In this document: positions 9,204 to 18,587 of the stretch, one piece after another
Numbering within the stretch: position 1 is the stretch's first letter
Layout: every line of letters begins with the position of its first letter
The notes under the pieces: generated by a model
Database searches by the model: none
Told to the model about the DNA's origin: nothing
The model's input: the letters and a program-made list of their open reading frames with translations, nothing else
Assembly: GCA_040757335.1 (NCBI GenBank)
Contig: JBFLXB010000006.1
Span: forward strand, 1-64,000
Reading direction: 5' to 3'
Length of the DNA stretch: 64,000 nt
Source: Nitrospirota bacterium
GTDB taxonomy: Bacteria; Nitrospirota; Nitrospiria; 2-01-FULL-66-17
Position numbers and translations under genes: made by a program

Positions 9204-10919
9204 ATGAGAAAGCGCTGGCAGCAGCGCCCCCACAACCCGGACGTGGTCGCCGCCCTCGCGCGCGGCCTTGGCATCCGACGCACCACGGCCCGCATTCTCG
9301 CGAATCGTCAGATCGATACGGTCGAGGCTGCGCGGCGCTTTCTGGCCCCCTCTGCCGCCGACCTGCACGATCCTTATCTGCTCACGGACATGGACCGCGC
9401 GATCCACCGTATCGAACGCGCCGTCGGCTCGCGCGAGCGAATCATGATCGCCGGGGACTACGACGTCGACGGCGTCACGGCCACGGCGCTCTACCTGGAG
9501 CTGTTCTCCTGGCTTGGAGCGTCGGTGAGCTACCGCATTCCCCACCGCCTCACCGAAGGCTACGGCCTCACCGAAGCCGGGGTGCGGGCCGCGCGCGAGC
9601 AAGGCGTCTCCCTGCTGATCACGGCGGACTGCGGCACCACGGCGCACGCTCCGATCGAGTTGGCCAACGGTTTCGGCATCGACGTCATCGTGACCGACCA
9701 CCACGAGCCGCAGGATCGCATTCCTCCCGCGTATGCCCTCCTCAACCCCCACCTCCCTGGTTCGTCGTACCCGGAAAAGGTATTGTGCGCGGCCGGGATT
9801 GCGTTCAAGGTCGCGCAGGCCTTGCTGGGCCGTCGACGCAGCCTGCCGAGCGTCGACGCGCGACTCGAGTCCGTGCTGGACCTGGTGGCGCTGGGAACCG
9901 TCGCGGACGTGGCGCCGCTGCGGGGCGAGAACCGGTACCTGGTGGTGGAGGGATTGCGCGCGCTCTCCTCGGGGCGCCGCGTGGGGGTGGCCGCGCTCAA
10001 GGAAGTCTGCGGCATCTCGCGCAGATCGGTGGACGCGGGCACCGTGGGCTTTCAGTTGGGTCCGCGGATCAACGCCGCTGGACGGCTGGCGGCGGCGCAT
10101 CCCGGGGTGATCCTGCTGACGACCACGGACGCGGACACTGCGATGAAGGCGGCCCGAGAGCTGGACGCGGCCAACCAGGAACGACGGCGCATCGAGGAAA
10201 CCATGCTCGATGGCGCCGTCGCCAAGGTGGAACGCGAAATTTCCCTGGACCGCGCGCGCTCGATCGTGATCGCGGACGAGGCCTGGCACCCCGGCGTGAT
10301 CGGCATCATCGCCTCCAGGGTGGTCGATCGCTGGCATCGTCCCACCATCGTGATCGCGATCGCCCCGGACGGCCGCGCCAAGGGGTCGGGCCGGAGCATC
10401 CCCGGGTTCCACCTCACCCAGGCGCTGGAGGAGTGCCGATCCTTGTTCGAGGGCTTCGGCGGACACGCCGCCGCGGCGGGGCTCACGATCCGCGTGGAGC
10501 GAATTCCCGAGTTTCGTGAGCGGTTCGAAGCCGTGGTCGCCGCGAGACTCGCTCCGGAGGCGGCGCAGCCGACTCTTGCGCTGGACGACGAAATCGGGTT
10601 GGCCGACGTCACTTTTCCCCTGGTTGGCGAGCTCGCCACGCTCGCGCCGTTCGGCATGGGCAACCCCGAGCCGCTCCTCACCACCATAGGCTGCGCGCCG
10701 CGCGGCGCCCGCATCGTGGGGAACAACCACCTCAAACTGCTGGTCCGCCATTCGACCGCCGCGACCTTCGACGCCATCGGCTTCGGCCTGGGACACTTGC
10801 TGCCGGCCGATCCGAGTCCCATCGACCTGGCGTACTCCGCACGCATCGAGACCTGGCAAGGTCAGGACCGCATCCAGCTCCGCCTGAAGGACCTGCGCCC
10901 CAGCGATCCACGCGTCTAA
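9204..10919 (+). CDS. recJ: Single-stranded-DNA-specific exonuclease RecJ
   Basis: A 571-residue DHH-family phosphoesterase. The metal-binding motifs are visible in order: DYDVDG (85-90), ADCGTT (141-146), DHHE (165-168), then the DHHA1-type motif SGRSIPGFHL and GGHAAAAG. RecJ degrades single-stranded DNA 5' to 3' in recombination and mismatch repair. The length is normal. The ATG at 9204 has no strong Shine-Dalgarno. It is transcribed away from the ALDH operon and followed 87 bases later by rel. Confidence 0.96.
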   Translation: MRKRWQQRPHNPDVVAALARGLGIRRTTARILANRQIDTVEAARRFLAPSAADLHDPYLLTDMDRAIHRIERAVGSRERIMIAGDYDVDGVTATALYLELFSWLGASVSYRIPHRLTEGYGLTEAGVRAAREQGVSLLITADCGTTAHAPIELANGFGIDVIVTDHHEPQDRIPPAYALLNPHLPGSSYPEKVLCAAGIAFKVAQALLGRRRSLPSVDARLESVLDLVALGTVADVAPLRGENRYLVVEGLRALSSGRRVGVAALKEVCGISRRSVDAGTVGFQLGPRINAAGRLAAAHPGVILLTTTDADTAMKAARELDAANQERRRIEETMLDGAVAKVEREISLDRARSIVIADEAWHPGVIGIIASRVVDRWHRPTIVIAIAPDGRAKGSGRSIPGFHLTQALEECRSLFEGFGGHAAAAGLTIRVERIPEFRERFEAVVAARLAPEAAQPTLALDDEIGLADVTFPLVGELATLAPFGMGNPEPLLTTIGCAPRGARIVGNNHLKLLVRHSTAATFDAIGFGLGHLLPADPSPIDLAYSARIETWQGQDRIQLRLKDLRPSDPRV

Positions 10920-10970
10920 CGTCCGTTTTCGCCCCAGGGCGACGTCCCGGCGATCCGCTGAGGTGCCTGG

Positions 10971-11000
10971 TTCGACTCCACCCCGCGCGATCTATATAAT
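10971..11000 (+). promoter_or_regulatory. Predicted promoter directly abutting the rel start codon
   Basis: TTCGAC (10971-10976), an 18-base spacer and a perfect TATAAT (10995-11000). The ATG of rel begins only 7 bases after the -10 box, so a transcript from here would be leaderless or nearly so; GGAAG just before the ATG could also serve as a weak ribosome site for a longer transcript. Confidence 0.4.
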
Positions 11001-11006
11001 GGAAGT

Positions 11007-13190
11007 ATGATTCCTGAGCCCGGGCTGCTTTCCCAGCCGGTCGAACCGACCAAGGTCTCGATCGAGGACATCGTCGCCAAGGTCAAGGCTTACAATCCGC
11101 AAGCCTCGATTGATGTGCTGGTGCGCGCGTACCATGCCTCGGCCAAGGCCCACGAGGGGCAAACCCGCAAATCCGGCGAACCGTACGTGTTTCACCCGCT
11201 CGCGGTCGCGGAAATTCTCACCGCGTTGAAGATGGATGTTCCCTCCATCGTGGCGGGACTCTTGCACGATACGATCGAGGACACGCTCCTCCCGCGCGAG
11301 ACCATCGAGCAGGAGTTCGGCGCGGACGTGCTGCGGCTCGTGGACGGGGTCACCAAGATCGGGAAGATCCGCTTCAAGAGCCACGAGGAAAAACAGGCGG
11401 AAAACTTCCGCAAGATGGTCCTCTCCATGGCGGAGGACATCCGGGTGATCCTGATCAAACTGGCCGATCGCCTCCACAATATGCGGACGTTGGGAGTGTT
11501 GCGGCCGGACAAACAACAGCGCATTGCGCGCGAAACGCTGGAAATCTACGCGCCCCTGGCCAATCGCCTCGGGATCGGGTGGATGAAGAACGAACTCGAA
11601 GACCTCTGCTTCCGGTACCTGCGACCGGAAGCGTACCAAACGCTCGCCTCCAAGGTGGCCAAACAAATCGTCGAGCGGCAACGCTACGTGGACACGGTGA
11701 TCGCAAAGGTCAAAGCGGCGATGGCGGAATACGGATTCACCGGCGAGGTGTTCGGACGCCCCAAACATTTCTACGGGATCTACTCCAAGATGGAGCGCCG
11801 CGAAATCCCGTTCGAGGAGGTCTACGATCTCATCGGTATCCGGATCGTCACCGACACCAAAATCGCCTGCTACGGTATCCTGGGAATGATCCACTCCCTC
11901 TGGAAGCCGGTCCCCGGGCGGTTCAAAGACTACATCGGCGTCCCCAAGTCCAACCTCTATCAATCGCTGCATACCACCGTGATCGGCCCACAGGGCGAGC
12001 ACGTGGAGTTCCAGATCCGCACCGAGGAGATGCACCGGATCGCGGAAGAAGGGATCGCGGCGCACTGGCGGTACAAGGACCAGGGACAAATCGACGAGAA
12101 GGACAACCGGTTGTTCGCCTGGCTGCGGCAGCTGGTGGAATGGCAGCAGGACCTGACCGACAATCGGCAGTTCCTCAACTCGATCAAGATGGACCTCTTT
12201 TCGGACGAAATCTACGTCTTCACTCCGAAGGGAGACGTGATCGAGTTGGTCAAAGGCGCCACCCCGATCGACTTGGCCTACGCGGTCCACACCGAGGTGG
12301 GCCACCGCTGCACCGGCGCCAAGGTCAACGGCAAGCTTGCTCCGCTCAAGACCGTGCTCAAGAGCGGGGACACGGTGGAAGTTCTGACCTCCCCGAATCA
12401 AGTTCCGTCCAAAGACTGGCTCAAGATCGCCAAGACGCCCAAGGCCAAAACGCGCATCAAGCACTGGATCAAGGTCGAAGAACGGAAACAGAGTCTGGAG
12501 ATCGGCCGACGCCTGCTCGAGCGCGAACTGCGGCGAAGTCACCTGAGCCCGGTCGAAGTATTCAAATCCGAGGTCCTCAACAAAGTCGCGAGCGACAGCG
12601 GGTTGGCCTCGGTCGACGATCTGCTGGTCGCGCTGAGTTACGGCCGCGTGTCGCTCAACCACGTCATCAACCGCCTCCTCCCGGAGCCGGCTCTCAAGGA
12701 AGGGCTGAAAGACAAACTCCTGACATCGATCGGAAAACAGGGACGCGGCGTCACGATCAAAGGCGTCAACGACATCATGATTAACCTCGCCAAGTGCTGC
12801 AATCCGGTGCCGGGGGATAAGATCCTGGGATTCATCACCCGCGGGCGCGGGCTCTCGATCCACACCGCGGACTGTCCCAACGTGGACGAGCTGGATTACG
12901 ACCGCGATCGGTTGGTCGAGGTCGACTGGGACGTGAAAGACGTCGCCACCCATCCCGTGAAGATCTCCGTGATTACGCAGGACCGTCCCGGCATGTTGGC
13001 CAAGATTTCTTCCGCCATCACCGCCGCCGACGCAAACATCAGCCACGCCGAAGTGACCACGACCGATGAAAAGAAGGCCGTGTTTCAATTCGTCGTCGAG
13101 GTGCGAGACACCGCTCACCTCGCCAAGGTTTTTCAGAACATCGAGGGCGTGGACGGGGTCATCCAGTGTCGGCGCAGCCGTCGCGGCTAG
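11007..13190 (+). CDS. rel: Bifunctional (p)ppGpp synthetase/hydrolase (Rel/SpoT type)
   Basis: A full-length RelA/SpoT homologue of 727 residues. The HD hydrolase domain is intact (His63, His87-Asp88, Glu91-Asp92 in LLHDTIEDT), which argues for a bifunctional Rel rather than a synthetase-only RelA. The synthetase domain follows (RPKHFYGIYSKM, YQSLHTTVIGP), then TGS (~390-460, VFTPKGDVIELVKGATPIDLAY) and a C-terminal ACT domain (~650-727). It controls the stringent response in the cytosol. Its TAG stop is the first three bases of a perfect 21-base inverted repeat (see 13188-13489). Confidence 0.96.
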   Translation: MIPEPGLLSQPVEPTKVSIEDIVAKVKAYNPQASIDVLVRAYHASAKAHEGQTRKSGEPYVFHPLAVAEILTALKMDVPSIVAGLLHDTIEDTLLPRETIEQEFGADVLRLVDGVTKIGKIRFKSHEEKQAENFRKMVLSMAEDIRVILIKLADRLHNMRTLGVLRPDKQQRIARETLEIYAPLANRLGIGWMKNELEDLCFRYLRPEAYQTLASKVAKQIVERQRYVDTVIAKVKAAMAEYGFTGEVFGRPKHFYGIYSKMERREIPFEEVYDLIGIRIVTDTKIACYGILGMIHSLWKPVPGRFKDYIGVPKSNLYQSLHTTVIGPQGEHVEFQIRTEEMHRIAEEGIAAHWRYKDQGQIDEKDNRLFAWLRQLVEWQQDLTDNRQFLNSIKMDLFSDEIYVFTPKGDVIELVKGATPIDLAYAVHTEVGHRCTGAKVNGKLAPLKTVLKSGDTVEVLTSPNQVPSKDWLKIAKTPKAKTRIKHWIKVEERKQSLEIGRRLLERELRRSHLSPVEVFKSEVLNKVASDSGLASVDDLLVALSYGRVSLNHVINRLLPEPALKEGLKDKLLTSIGKQGRGVTIKGVNDIMINLAKCCNPVPGDKILGFITRGRGLSIHTADCPNVDELDYDRDRLVEVDWDVKDVATHPVKISVITQDRPGMLAKISSAITAADANISHAEVTTTDEKKAVFQFVVEVRDTAHLAKVFQNIEGVDGVIQCRRSRRG

Positions 13191-13489
13191 CCCGGACTAT
13201 TCCTGAACGTTCGTTACGAACCCGCGCAGACGCCAGCGAAATGTGCTTGCGCCGCAGGCGCAGGCAACGGACTATTGGGCACCCTACACATGGCGTAGCA
13301 ACGGGCGCTTGGAGTCGGGAAGAAGGGAGGCGTACTCGGTTCAGTACGTTGACCGACTGAGCGACGAGAATGTGCATGCGCCGTCAGGCGCGTGCGATGG
13401 GCGGTTGGCTCCTTGCACATGGCGTAGCACCGCCCGTTGCAGCGGCGTATCCGCGGGTGCAGTAGAAGGTTCAGGAATAGTCCGGGCTA
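13188..13489. repeat. 302-bp palindromic element behind rel, perfect 21-base ends and internal direct repeats
   Basis: The ends 13188-13208 and 13469-13489 are perfect reverse complements (21/21); the left arm contains the rel stop codon. Inside, two ~61-base direct repeats (13239-13300 and 13369-13429, both starting AATGTGC and ending GGCGTAGCA) flank a core with GCGTACT...GTACGT. This architecture is the same as the element at 15463-15702. No protein is encoded. As RNA it could form a long hairpin and act as a terminator or 3' stabiliser for rel. Confidence 0.75.
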
Positions 13490-13548
13490 AGGCCTTGCCG
13501 CAGCCCGAAATCCTGTGTTAGGCTCGCCGAGTCTAGGGGCTGCAAACG

Positions 13549-13902
13549 ATGCAATCCGAAGAACCATCCCCGAAAATCTTTAGTTACGACCAAGCGCTGG
13601 AGCTGTTTCCCGAAGTCCGCAGGCTCACCGAGCGAGCCGTAACCGACGCCGCGATCGTGGAGGCCCAGCTGCTCGCCATCAAGGGCGACACCCCCAGACG
13701 GCAAGAGCTTGAGGGGGAATACGCCGGTGTGGTGCGGGAGTGGGCCAGAAAAGTCATAGAGCTCGGCTGCGAGGTCAAAGGCCTCTGGCTCGTCGATTTC
13801 GACAACGGCGAGGGGTACTATTGCTGGAAGTATCCGGAGCCAGAAATCGCCTACTTCCACGACTACACGTCGGGTTTCGCCGGCCGCACCAAGATCCGCT
13901 AG
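13549..13902 (+). CDS. DUF2203 family protein
   Basis: A 117-residue protein with the DUF2203 pattern: an N-terminal helical section (FSYDQALELFPEVRRL) and the C-terminal signature KGLWLVDFDNGEGYYCWKYPEPE followed by FHDYTSGFAGR. The family is widespread in bacteria and of unknown function. It stands alone between two palindromic elements, the second of which starts at the base after its stop codon. Confidence 0.85.
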   Translation: MQSEEPSPKIFSYDQALELFPEVRRLTERAVTDAAIVEAQLLAIKGDTPRRQELEGEYAGVVREWARKVIELGCEVKGLWLVDFDNGEGYYCWKYPEPEIAYFHDYTSGFAGRTKIR

Positions 13903-14082
13903 CGACTGTCCAGGAAGGTCATCTGCGGCGTTGCCGCTCTTCGGTTCCACGGCCGCCTCACCGACTCGGCGGCGCTCGTGGCTTGGCGCCACTTCTTCGT
14001 GGCGCCACTCGCCTCACGTACGAACCGGTACGCTGCGGTGCGGTTCTCCCGGCGCCTTGCATCTGACCTTCCTGAACAGTCG
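13903..14082. repeat. 180-bp palindromic element behind the DUF2203 gene
   Basis: Left arm 13903-13921 and right arm 14064-14082 pair 18 of 19 bases. Read on the minus strand it contains the family core (GATGCAAGGCG..., GCGTAC...GTACGTGAGG, GGCAACGCCGCAGATG). It also holds a nested hairpin TGGCGCCAC/GTGGCGCCA which is shared, with its surroundings, by the element at 32913-33096. The element starts one base after the DUF2203 stop. Confidence 0.8.
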
Positions 14083-14135
14083 TTACCCTCCTGCCAACCA
14101 CTCCGGTGACAGGAAAGCATCTTCACCGGAACCAT

Positions 14136-15413
14136 CTATCCTGCGCCGTGGTCGGACGTCGTGCACGACGCCATGTCTGTTGCCTGTGCGACCTGAGGCA
14201 CGGTTTCGCCGGCTCGTAGCGGCACGGTCTGCTCGTACAGCGTGAACGCGTACGTCTTGTCGACGTCGAGACCGTATTTGGTCTTCAGGCGCTGATACTG
14301 CCGATCCGTCATAAAGCGGTACGACACCCGGGCCGTAATCGTCAGTCCCTCGTCCGCTTTCGGCACGGTATAGTCCAGCGTCAGGTCACGGGACGCCAGC
14401 GGAGGAATCCGCGTATCGCGGTACTCGTAGATCACCGGCCACCAGATGATCCACCGCCGAATGGTGTGGCTGCGTGAGGCCACCACACGACCCGTCCGAT
14501 CGCGGACCTCGATTTCGGTCAGAAAATAACGATCCGGATCGCCGGTGGGCAACATGTGCCCCGCGCCGCTGTTGGTCATACTGAGCGTCCACCGCGTCCG
14601 CTGGCCTCCCTGCAGGCGCGGCGTATCAGCGGTCAGCGCTGCGGTGAAAGCCCGCTTGAGCTGCTCAGGATCGTGCCCGCCCCGCCAGAGGTGACGCCTC
14701 CCCTTGCGCACCGGACCGCCGTCCGCCATGACCCGCTCGACCTCGGGCATGTGGCAGTCTTGACAGATGTAGCCCTTGGCCTTGTACGGCCCCGCCTCGT
14801 ACTCCATAAACGTGGCGCAGGGGCCTCCATTGTAGAACTGGAAGCGATCCGACGGCACCGCGTGGCAGGTATAGCAAATGTCCGTGCTGCGGTAGCGGGG
14901 GTCGTACTTGGTCGGATGGGGCGCCACCGCGTCGTCGAACGGCCCCATCATGACGCCTTCGCGCACGTGGCAAACGGCACAGGTGATCCCCTCGTGCTGG
15001 AGGGACTCGTCATAGTTCGGATTGACGTGCTCTTCGGGCCGATTGATGCGCCCGTAGCGGAGCCCCGTGACCACCGTGGGTTGTTGGTTTTGCAACGGCG
15101 CGTGGCAGTTCAGACACACCCAAATGTGCCGATCCTTGCGCCAGTAGGCTTGAAAAAAGGGGTCGGTGAATGCCTGCGCGTGAATCGAGGTTTTCCACTC
15201 CTCGTAGATCTCGCGGTGGCACGCCCCGCACTCCTCGGCGGAAAGGCCACCCACGCCCGATGGAACGGTCTGATGCGGAATCGCCCGCTTCATGTCCTCC
15301 CGCAGACCAAAGATCACCGGCGACTTGAGCAACGTGAGCGTGAGTAGGATTCCTGCGACAAGCCCTGCCGCGACCAGCGCAACGCGCGTCGTTCTGGATA
15401 GGGACCTCAGCAT
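14136..15413 (-). CDS. Membrane-anchored pentahaem cytochrome c
   Basis: An N-terminal transmembrane helix (residues ~11-30) anchors a periplasmic domain with five CxxCH haem sites at 62-66, 100-104, 145-149, 180-184 and 217-221. The C-terminal ~190 residues are beta-rich and haem-free. The haem arrangement resembles the cytochrome c554/hydroxylamine-oxidoreductase-related group, which move electrons in the periplasm; the donor and acceptor are unknown. It is monocistronic as far as can be seen, flanked on both sides by palindromic repeats. Confidence 0.9.
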   Translation of the reverse strand: MLRSLSRTTRVALVAAGLVAGILLTLTLLKSPVIFGLREDMKRAIPHQTVPSGVGGLSAEECGACHREIYEEWKTSIHAQAFTDPFFQAYWRKDRHIWVCLNCHAPLQNQQPTVVTGLRYGRINRPEEHVNPNYDESLQHEGITCAVCHVREGVMMGPFDDAVAPHPTKYDPRYRSTDICYTCHAVPSDRFQFYNGGPCATFMEYEAGPYKAKGYICQDCHMPEVERVMADGGPVRKGRRHLWRGGHDPEQLKRAFTAALTADTPRLQGGQRTRWTLSMTNSGAGHMLPTGDPDRYFLTEIEVRDRTGRVVASRSHTIRRWIIWWPVIYEYRDTRIPPLASRDLTLDYTVPKADEGLTITARVSYRFMTDRQYQRLKTKYGLDVDKTYAFTLYEQTVPLRAGETVPQVAQATDMASCTTSDHGAG

Positions 15414-15462
15414 GACGTGAGGTTGTGGGTGCTACCAGTTCGTCCGAATGTAGTCGGACAGA

Positions 15463-15702
15463 AGCCGGTTCGGGATCGGCGAGATGCAAGGCGGAGCGAG
15501 AACCGGACCGCAGCGTAAAGCGCTTCGCGCCGTCCTCTGGCGCTGTCGATGCCGTACTCCTCTCGCTTGGCGAAGCACTGGGTCGTACGTGAGGACCGGA
15601 AAGCGCTTCGCGCCGCTTTGCGGCGCTGTCAGAGGCCCATTCCTCTCGCTTGGCGAAGCAAGCGCAGCGACAACGCAGCAGATGGCCGATCCCGAACCGG
15701 CT
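15463..15702. repeat. 240-bp palindromic element behind ispH with internal 61-base direct repeats
   Basis: Arms 15463-15480 and 15685-15702 are perfect 18-base inverted repeats. Two 61-base direct repeats (15517-15577, 15600-15660; AAGCGCTTCGCGCC...TTGGCGAAGCA) flank the family core GGTCGTACGTGAGGACCGG. The right end stops one base from the ispH stop codon (15704-15706). A small GTCCGA/TCGGAC hairpin (15442-15459) lies just to the left. Confidence 0.8.
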
Positions 15703-15703
15703 G

Positions 15704-16549
15704 CTACAGCGCCTCGATGGCTTCCACCACCTGGTCCACGACCCATTGCGGAGTAGAGGCTCCCGCCGTGACGCCGACTTTGTTGACGCCGGAGAACCAC
15801 GCGGGGTTCAGTTCCTCCGCGGTCTCGACGTGCCGAGCCTGCGTATGGCTCTCGCACAATTCCATCAGGCGACGGGTGTTGCCGCTGTTTTTGCCGCCGA
15901 TGACGATCATGATGTCCACCCGTCTGGCGAGCTCGTCGGCGGAGTACTGATTGCTCTTGGTCGCGCCGCAGATCGTGTTCTTGATCTTCCACGGCAGCTT
16001 TCGCTCCTTGATGTGCCGCTCCAGGAGCTTGTACTTGGCGTAGTCGTGCGTGGTCTGGAACACCACCGCCGCCCGTTCGGGATTCCGAGCGAGAATCTCC
16101 TCCACCTGCTCGACGACATGAATCTCCGCGTCCGGGTACGCCCGTTTCGCGTGCCCCAGGATGCCGATGATCTCAGGGTGGCGCGGTTCTCCCACCACGT
16201 ACAACGGGTAGCCCTTCCGGCAATAGTCGACCGCCGCATTTTGGACGTCGGTGACGAACCGACACGTGGCGTCGACGACGGTGAGGTCCTGCGCCGCCGC
16301 GCGATCGAAGTACTCGGGCGGCACGCCGTGGGCCCGGATGACCACGTTCGCGTCGGTCAGTCCGTCGAGCGAATCGATGCGCTCGATTCCGTACTCACGA
16401 TTGAGCCGGTCGATTTCCTGCGGGTTGTGGATCAATGGGCCCAGGGTCACGGTGGGCCGGTCCGATCCTTCGGCGGTTTCGGTGGCGAGCTTGATCGCCT
16501 CCTTGACCCCGTAACAGAATCCCGAATGGTGGGCTACCTCAACCTCCAC
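15704..16549 (-). CDS. ispH: 4-hydroxy-3-methylbut-2-enyl diphosphate reductase
   Basis: IspH catalyses the last step of the non-mevalonate isoprenoid pathway using a 4Fe-4S cluster. The three cluster cysteines are seen in GFCYGVKEA, DATCRFV and NTICGATKSNQ. The GTG at 16549 gives a normal-length protein of 281 residues with the cluster motif near the N-terminus and GCGAGG upstream; a TTG at 16612 would add 21 residues. It follows the quinone oxidoreductase gene on the same strand. Confidence 0.95.
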   Translation of the reverse strand: MEVEVAHHSGFCYGVKEAIKLATETAEGSDRPTVTLGPLIHNPQEIDRLNREYGIERIDSLDGLTDANVVIRAHGVPPEYFDRAAAQDLTVVDATCRFVTDVQNAAVDYCRKGYPLYVVGEPRHPEIIGILGHAKRAYPDAEIHVVEQVEEILARNPERAAVVFQTTHDYAKYKLLERHIKERKLPWKIKNTICGATKSNQYSADELARRVDIMIVIGGKNSGNTRRLMELCESHTQARHVETAEELNPAWFSGVNKVGVTAGASTPQWVVDQVVEAIEAL

Positions 16550-16627
16550 GGTGCAGGCCTCGCGGTGTCGAAAATCGCTGGCCAGTATATCGGCGGGGGT
16601 CTCTGAAAGCAAGCCCGCCGGCCGGGT

Positions 16628-17605
16628 TCACGGGATGAGCACCGTTGATCCCACCGTGCGGCGCGCTTCCAGGTCCGCGTGCGCCCGCGCGGCGTCGCGC
16701 AATGGGTACGTCTGTCCGACCGTAATGCGCACCGCGCCCTTCAGAACCGCGTCAAACAACGCGGCGGCGCTGGTTTGGAGCTCCGCCCGCGTGGCCGTGT
16801 AGTGGAAGAGGGTGGGACGGGTGAGATACAGCGAGCCTTTGGCGGACAACACCGTGATGTCCAACGGCGGCACCATGCCCGAGGCCTGACCAAAGCTCAC
16901 CATCATCCCGCGAGGGGCCAGACAGTCGAGCGATCGCATCAGGGTGTCCTTGCCGACCGAGTCGTAGACGACCGGAACGCCCCGCCCGCGGGTGATCGTC
17001 TTGACCCGTTCGACGAAATCCTCGCGGGACGTCACGATCGGGTGGTCGCACCCGTGTTCGGCGGCGAGCTTGGCCTTCTCCTCGGTTCCCACCGTACCGA
17101 TCACGGTGGCACCGAGAGCTTTGGCCCACTGGCACGCAATCACCCCGACCCCTCCGGCCGCGGCGTGAATGAGCACCGTTTGGCCGGGCTCCACTCGAAA
17201 CGTCCGCCGCAACAAGTACTCGGCGGTCATGCCCTTGAGCATCATCGCCGCAGCGCGTTGATCGTCGATTGCGTCCGGCAGTTTGATGAGTCGCTCAGCG
17301 GGGAGCACGCGCGCTTCGCTGTACGCGCCGGTCGGGCCACCCGCGTAGACCACACGGTCCCCGACCGCTGGCTCGCTGACCTCGGCTCCAACGGCCTCGA
17401 CCCTGCCCGCCGCCTCCACCCCCAACACGGTGGGAAAGGACGGTAACGGGTAGAGGCCGCGGCGATGGTAGACGTCGATAAAGTTCAGGCCGACCGCGCT
17501 GTGTCGTACCCGCACCTCGCCCGGTCCCGGTTCCGGTACAGGAACCTCACGCCAGACCAAGACCTCCGGCCCGCCCGTGTGCGCGACGACGACGGCGTGC
17601 ATCAT
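16628..17605 (-). CDS. qor: Zinc-independent quinone oxidoreductase (MDR superfamily)
   Basis: A 325-residue medium-chain dehydrogenase/reductase. The N-terminal GroES-like part carries GPGEVRVRHSAVGLNFIDVYHRRGLYP, a typical NADPH:quinone reductase signature, and the Rossmann dinucleotide motif is AAAGGVGVIACQWAKALGA. The zinc-binding cysteines of alcohol dehydrogenases are absent. It likely reduces quinones or enones with NADPH in the cytosol. The gene lies 9 bases downstream of the four-helix membrane protein gene and probably shares its transcript. Confidence 0.92.
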   Translation of the reverse strand: MMHAVVVAHTGGPEVLVWREVPVPEPGPGEVRVRHSAVGLNFIDVYHRRGLYPLPSFPTVLGVEAAGRVEAVGAEVSEPAVGDRVVYAGGPTGAYSEARVLPAERLIKLPDAIDDQRAAAMMLKGMTAEYLLRRTFRVEPGQTVLIHAAAGGVGVIACQWAKALGATVIGTVGTEEKAKLAAEHGCDHPIVTSREDFVERVKTITRGRGVPVVYDSVGKDTLMRSLDCLAPRGMMVSFGQASGMVPPLDITVLSAKGSLYLTRPTLFHYTATRAELQTSAAALFDAVLKGAVRITVGQTYPLRDAARAHADLEARRTVGSTVLIP

Positions 17606-17614
17606 GCTTCGCGT

Positions 17615-18148
17615 TCAGCGCGCTCCCTGCGCCTCAAACCCCTTGAGGCTCGCGACACCGGCCAACAACAGGCCGGCCAAGAGCATCAGCGGGCCGGCGG
17701 CGGTGTTGAGGACGGCCCACGCCCATCCTTGGCCCAAAACGGTTCCGAGATACAGCATGCCGGAGTGAAAAACGGCTCCGCCGATGAAGAGCCAACTAAT
17801 GATCTCTTTGAAGACGGATCCCACGACCAGGAAGCCAAGAACGATCCCCACCGCGATGTTCAGCAAGGCCTCGAGGTTCCCGTGCGCGTGCGGCCCGCCC
17901 TTGATCGCCTCGATTGGTTCGCCGGCCTGAAGTTTTCGGTTGAGCGCCAAGATCGCGTCGGTCTGCGCCTGGGCCACCTGCCCATCGATCCCGGCCTCGA
18001 CCGACCGGTTCAGCTCACCGACGGCGGCGGCGTTGGCCTGCGCGGCCAGTTGCTGCGGCTCCGTGTAGGTCACGATCATGTACGGTCCGAGCAGCGCCGT
18101 GAGAACCAGGTAAAAGAACCCGAACACCACGTTCTTCTTTCCGGCCAT
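17615..18148 (-). CDS. Predicted inner-membrane protein, unknown
   Basis: The 177-residue product has about four hydrophobic helices: one near the N-terminus (GFFYLVLTALLGPYMIV) and three in the second half, separated by a ~75-residue Ala/Gln-rich loop. No known domain is recognised. A strong GAGGAGGG ribosome site precedes the ATG at 18148. It heads a short unit with qor and possibly ispH. The 146 bases upstream hold no gene. Confidence 0.75.
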   Translation of the reverse strand: MAGKKNVVFGFFYLVLTALLGPYMIVTYTEPQQLAAQANAAAVGELNRSVEAGIDGQVAQAQTDAILALNRKLQAGEPIEAIKGGPHAHGNLEALLNIAVGIVLGFLVVGSVFKEIISWLFIGGAVFHSGMLYLGTVLGQGWAWAVLNTAAGPLMLLAGLLLAGVASLKGFEAQGAR

Positions 18149-18294
18149 CGCATCCCTCCTCGGTGAAGACCTGCGGGTGCCTCCCGGGTGCCTCCAATGT
18201 CCCGCGCCGCACTCTACCCGGTCGGCGCAGCGTGTGTCCAGGGTCGACCGGCGTGACCAGTCTCCCCCAGCCTCCCCATGTCCACACGGTGGGC

Positions 18295-18486
18295 TTACGC
18301 CGCAAACGCGCGCTTGCGCAAAGGTCTCTTGGGCGCGGGCCGGTGTTGGCGGTTAGCCACGATCACCGGATCAGTAATGTTTCCGCACGCCAGACACCGC
18401 CATCCGCCGAATTCCGCCTCGCCGCTCTCCACCAGATCGACGAAACGATCCGGCACCATCAATCCCTGGCACCGAACGCATTCCAT
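18295..18486 (-). CDS. 63-residue zinc-ribbon protein
   Basis: A small protein starting MECVRCQGLMVPDRF with a CxxC pair at residues 3-6 and a second at about 32-35 (CLACGN), followed by a basic C-terminal tail. The ATG at 18486 has an excellent AAGGAGGT ribosome site 8-9 bases upstream, which selects this start over the longer open frame. This is the pattern of a zinc-ribbon or rubredoxin-like regulator or metal carrier; the partner is unknown. Confidence 0.8.
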   Translation of the reverse strand: MECVRCQGLMVPDRFVDLVESGEAEFGGWRCLACGNITDPVIVANRQHRPAPKRPLRKRAFAA

Positions 18487-18587
18487 ATCTCTCACCTCCT
18501 TCCCGCCTTTGCTGAGCAGTGCCGTGCAAACCGGCGCGCGACACCGCGATCTTTCGCTTCTGTCATTCCCGCCTGCTGATACGTGTT

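Noticed and set aside
10992-13118. 708-codon minus-strand frame over rel
   Set aside because: Antisense shadow of the rel gene.
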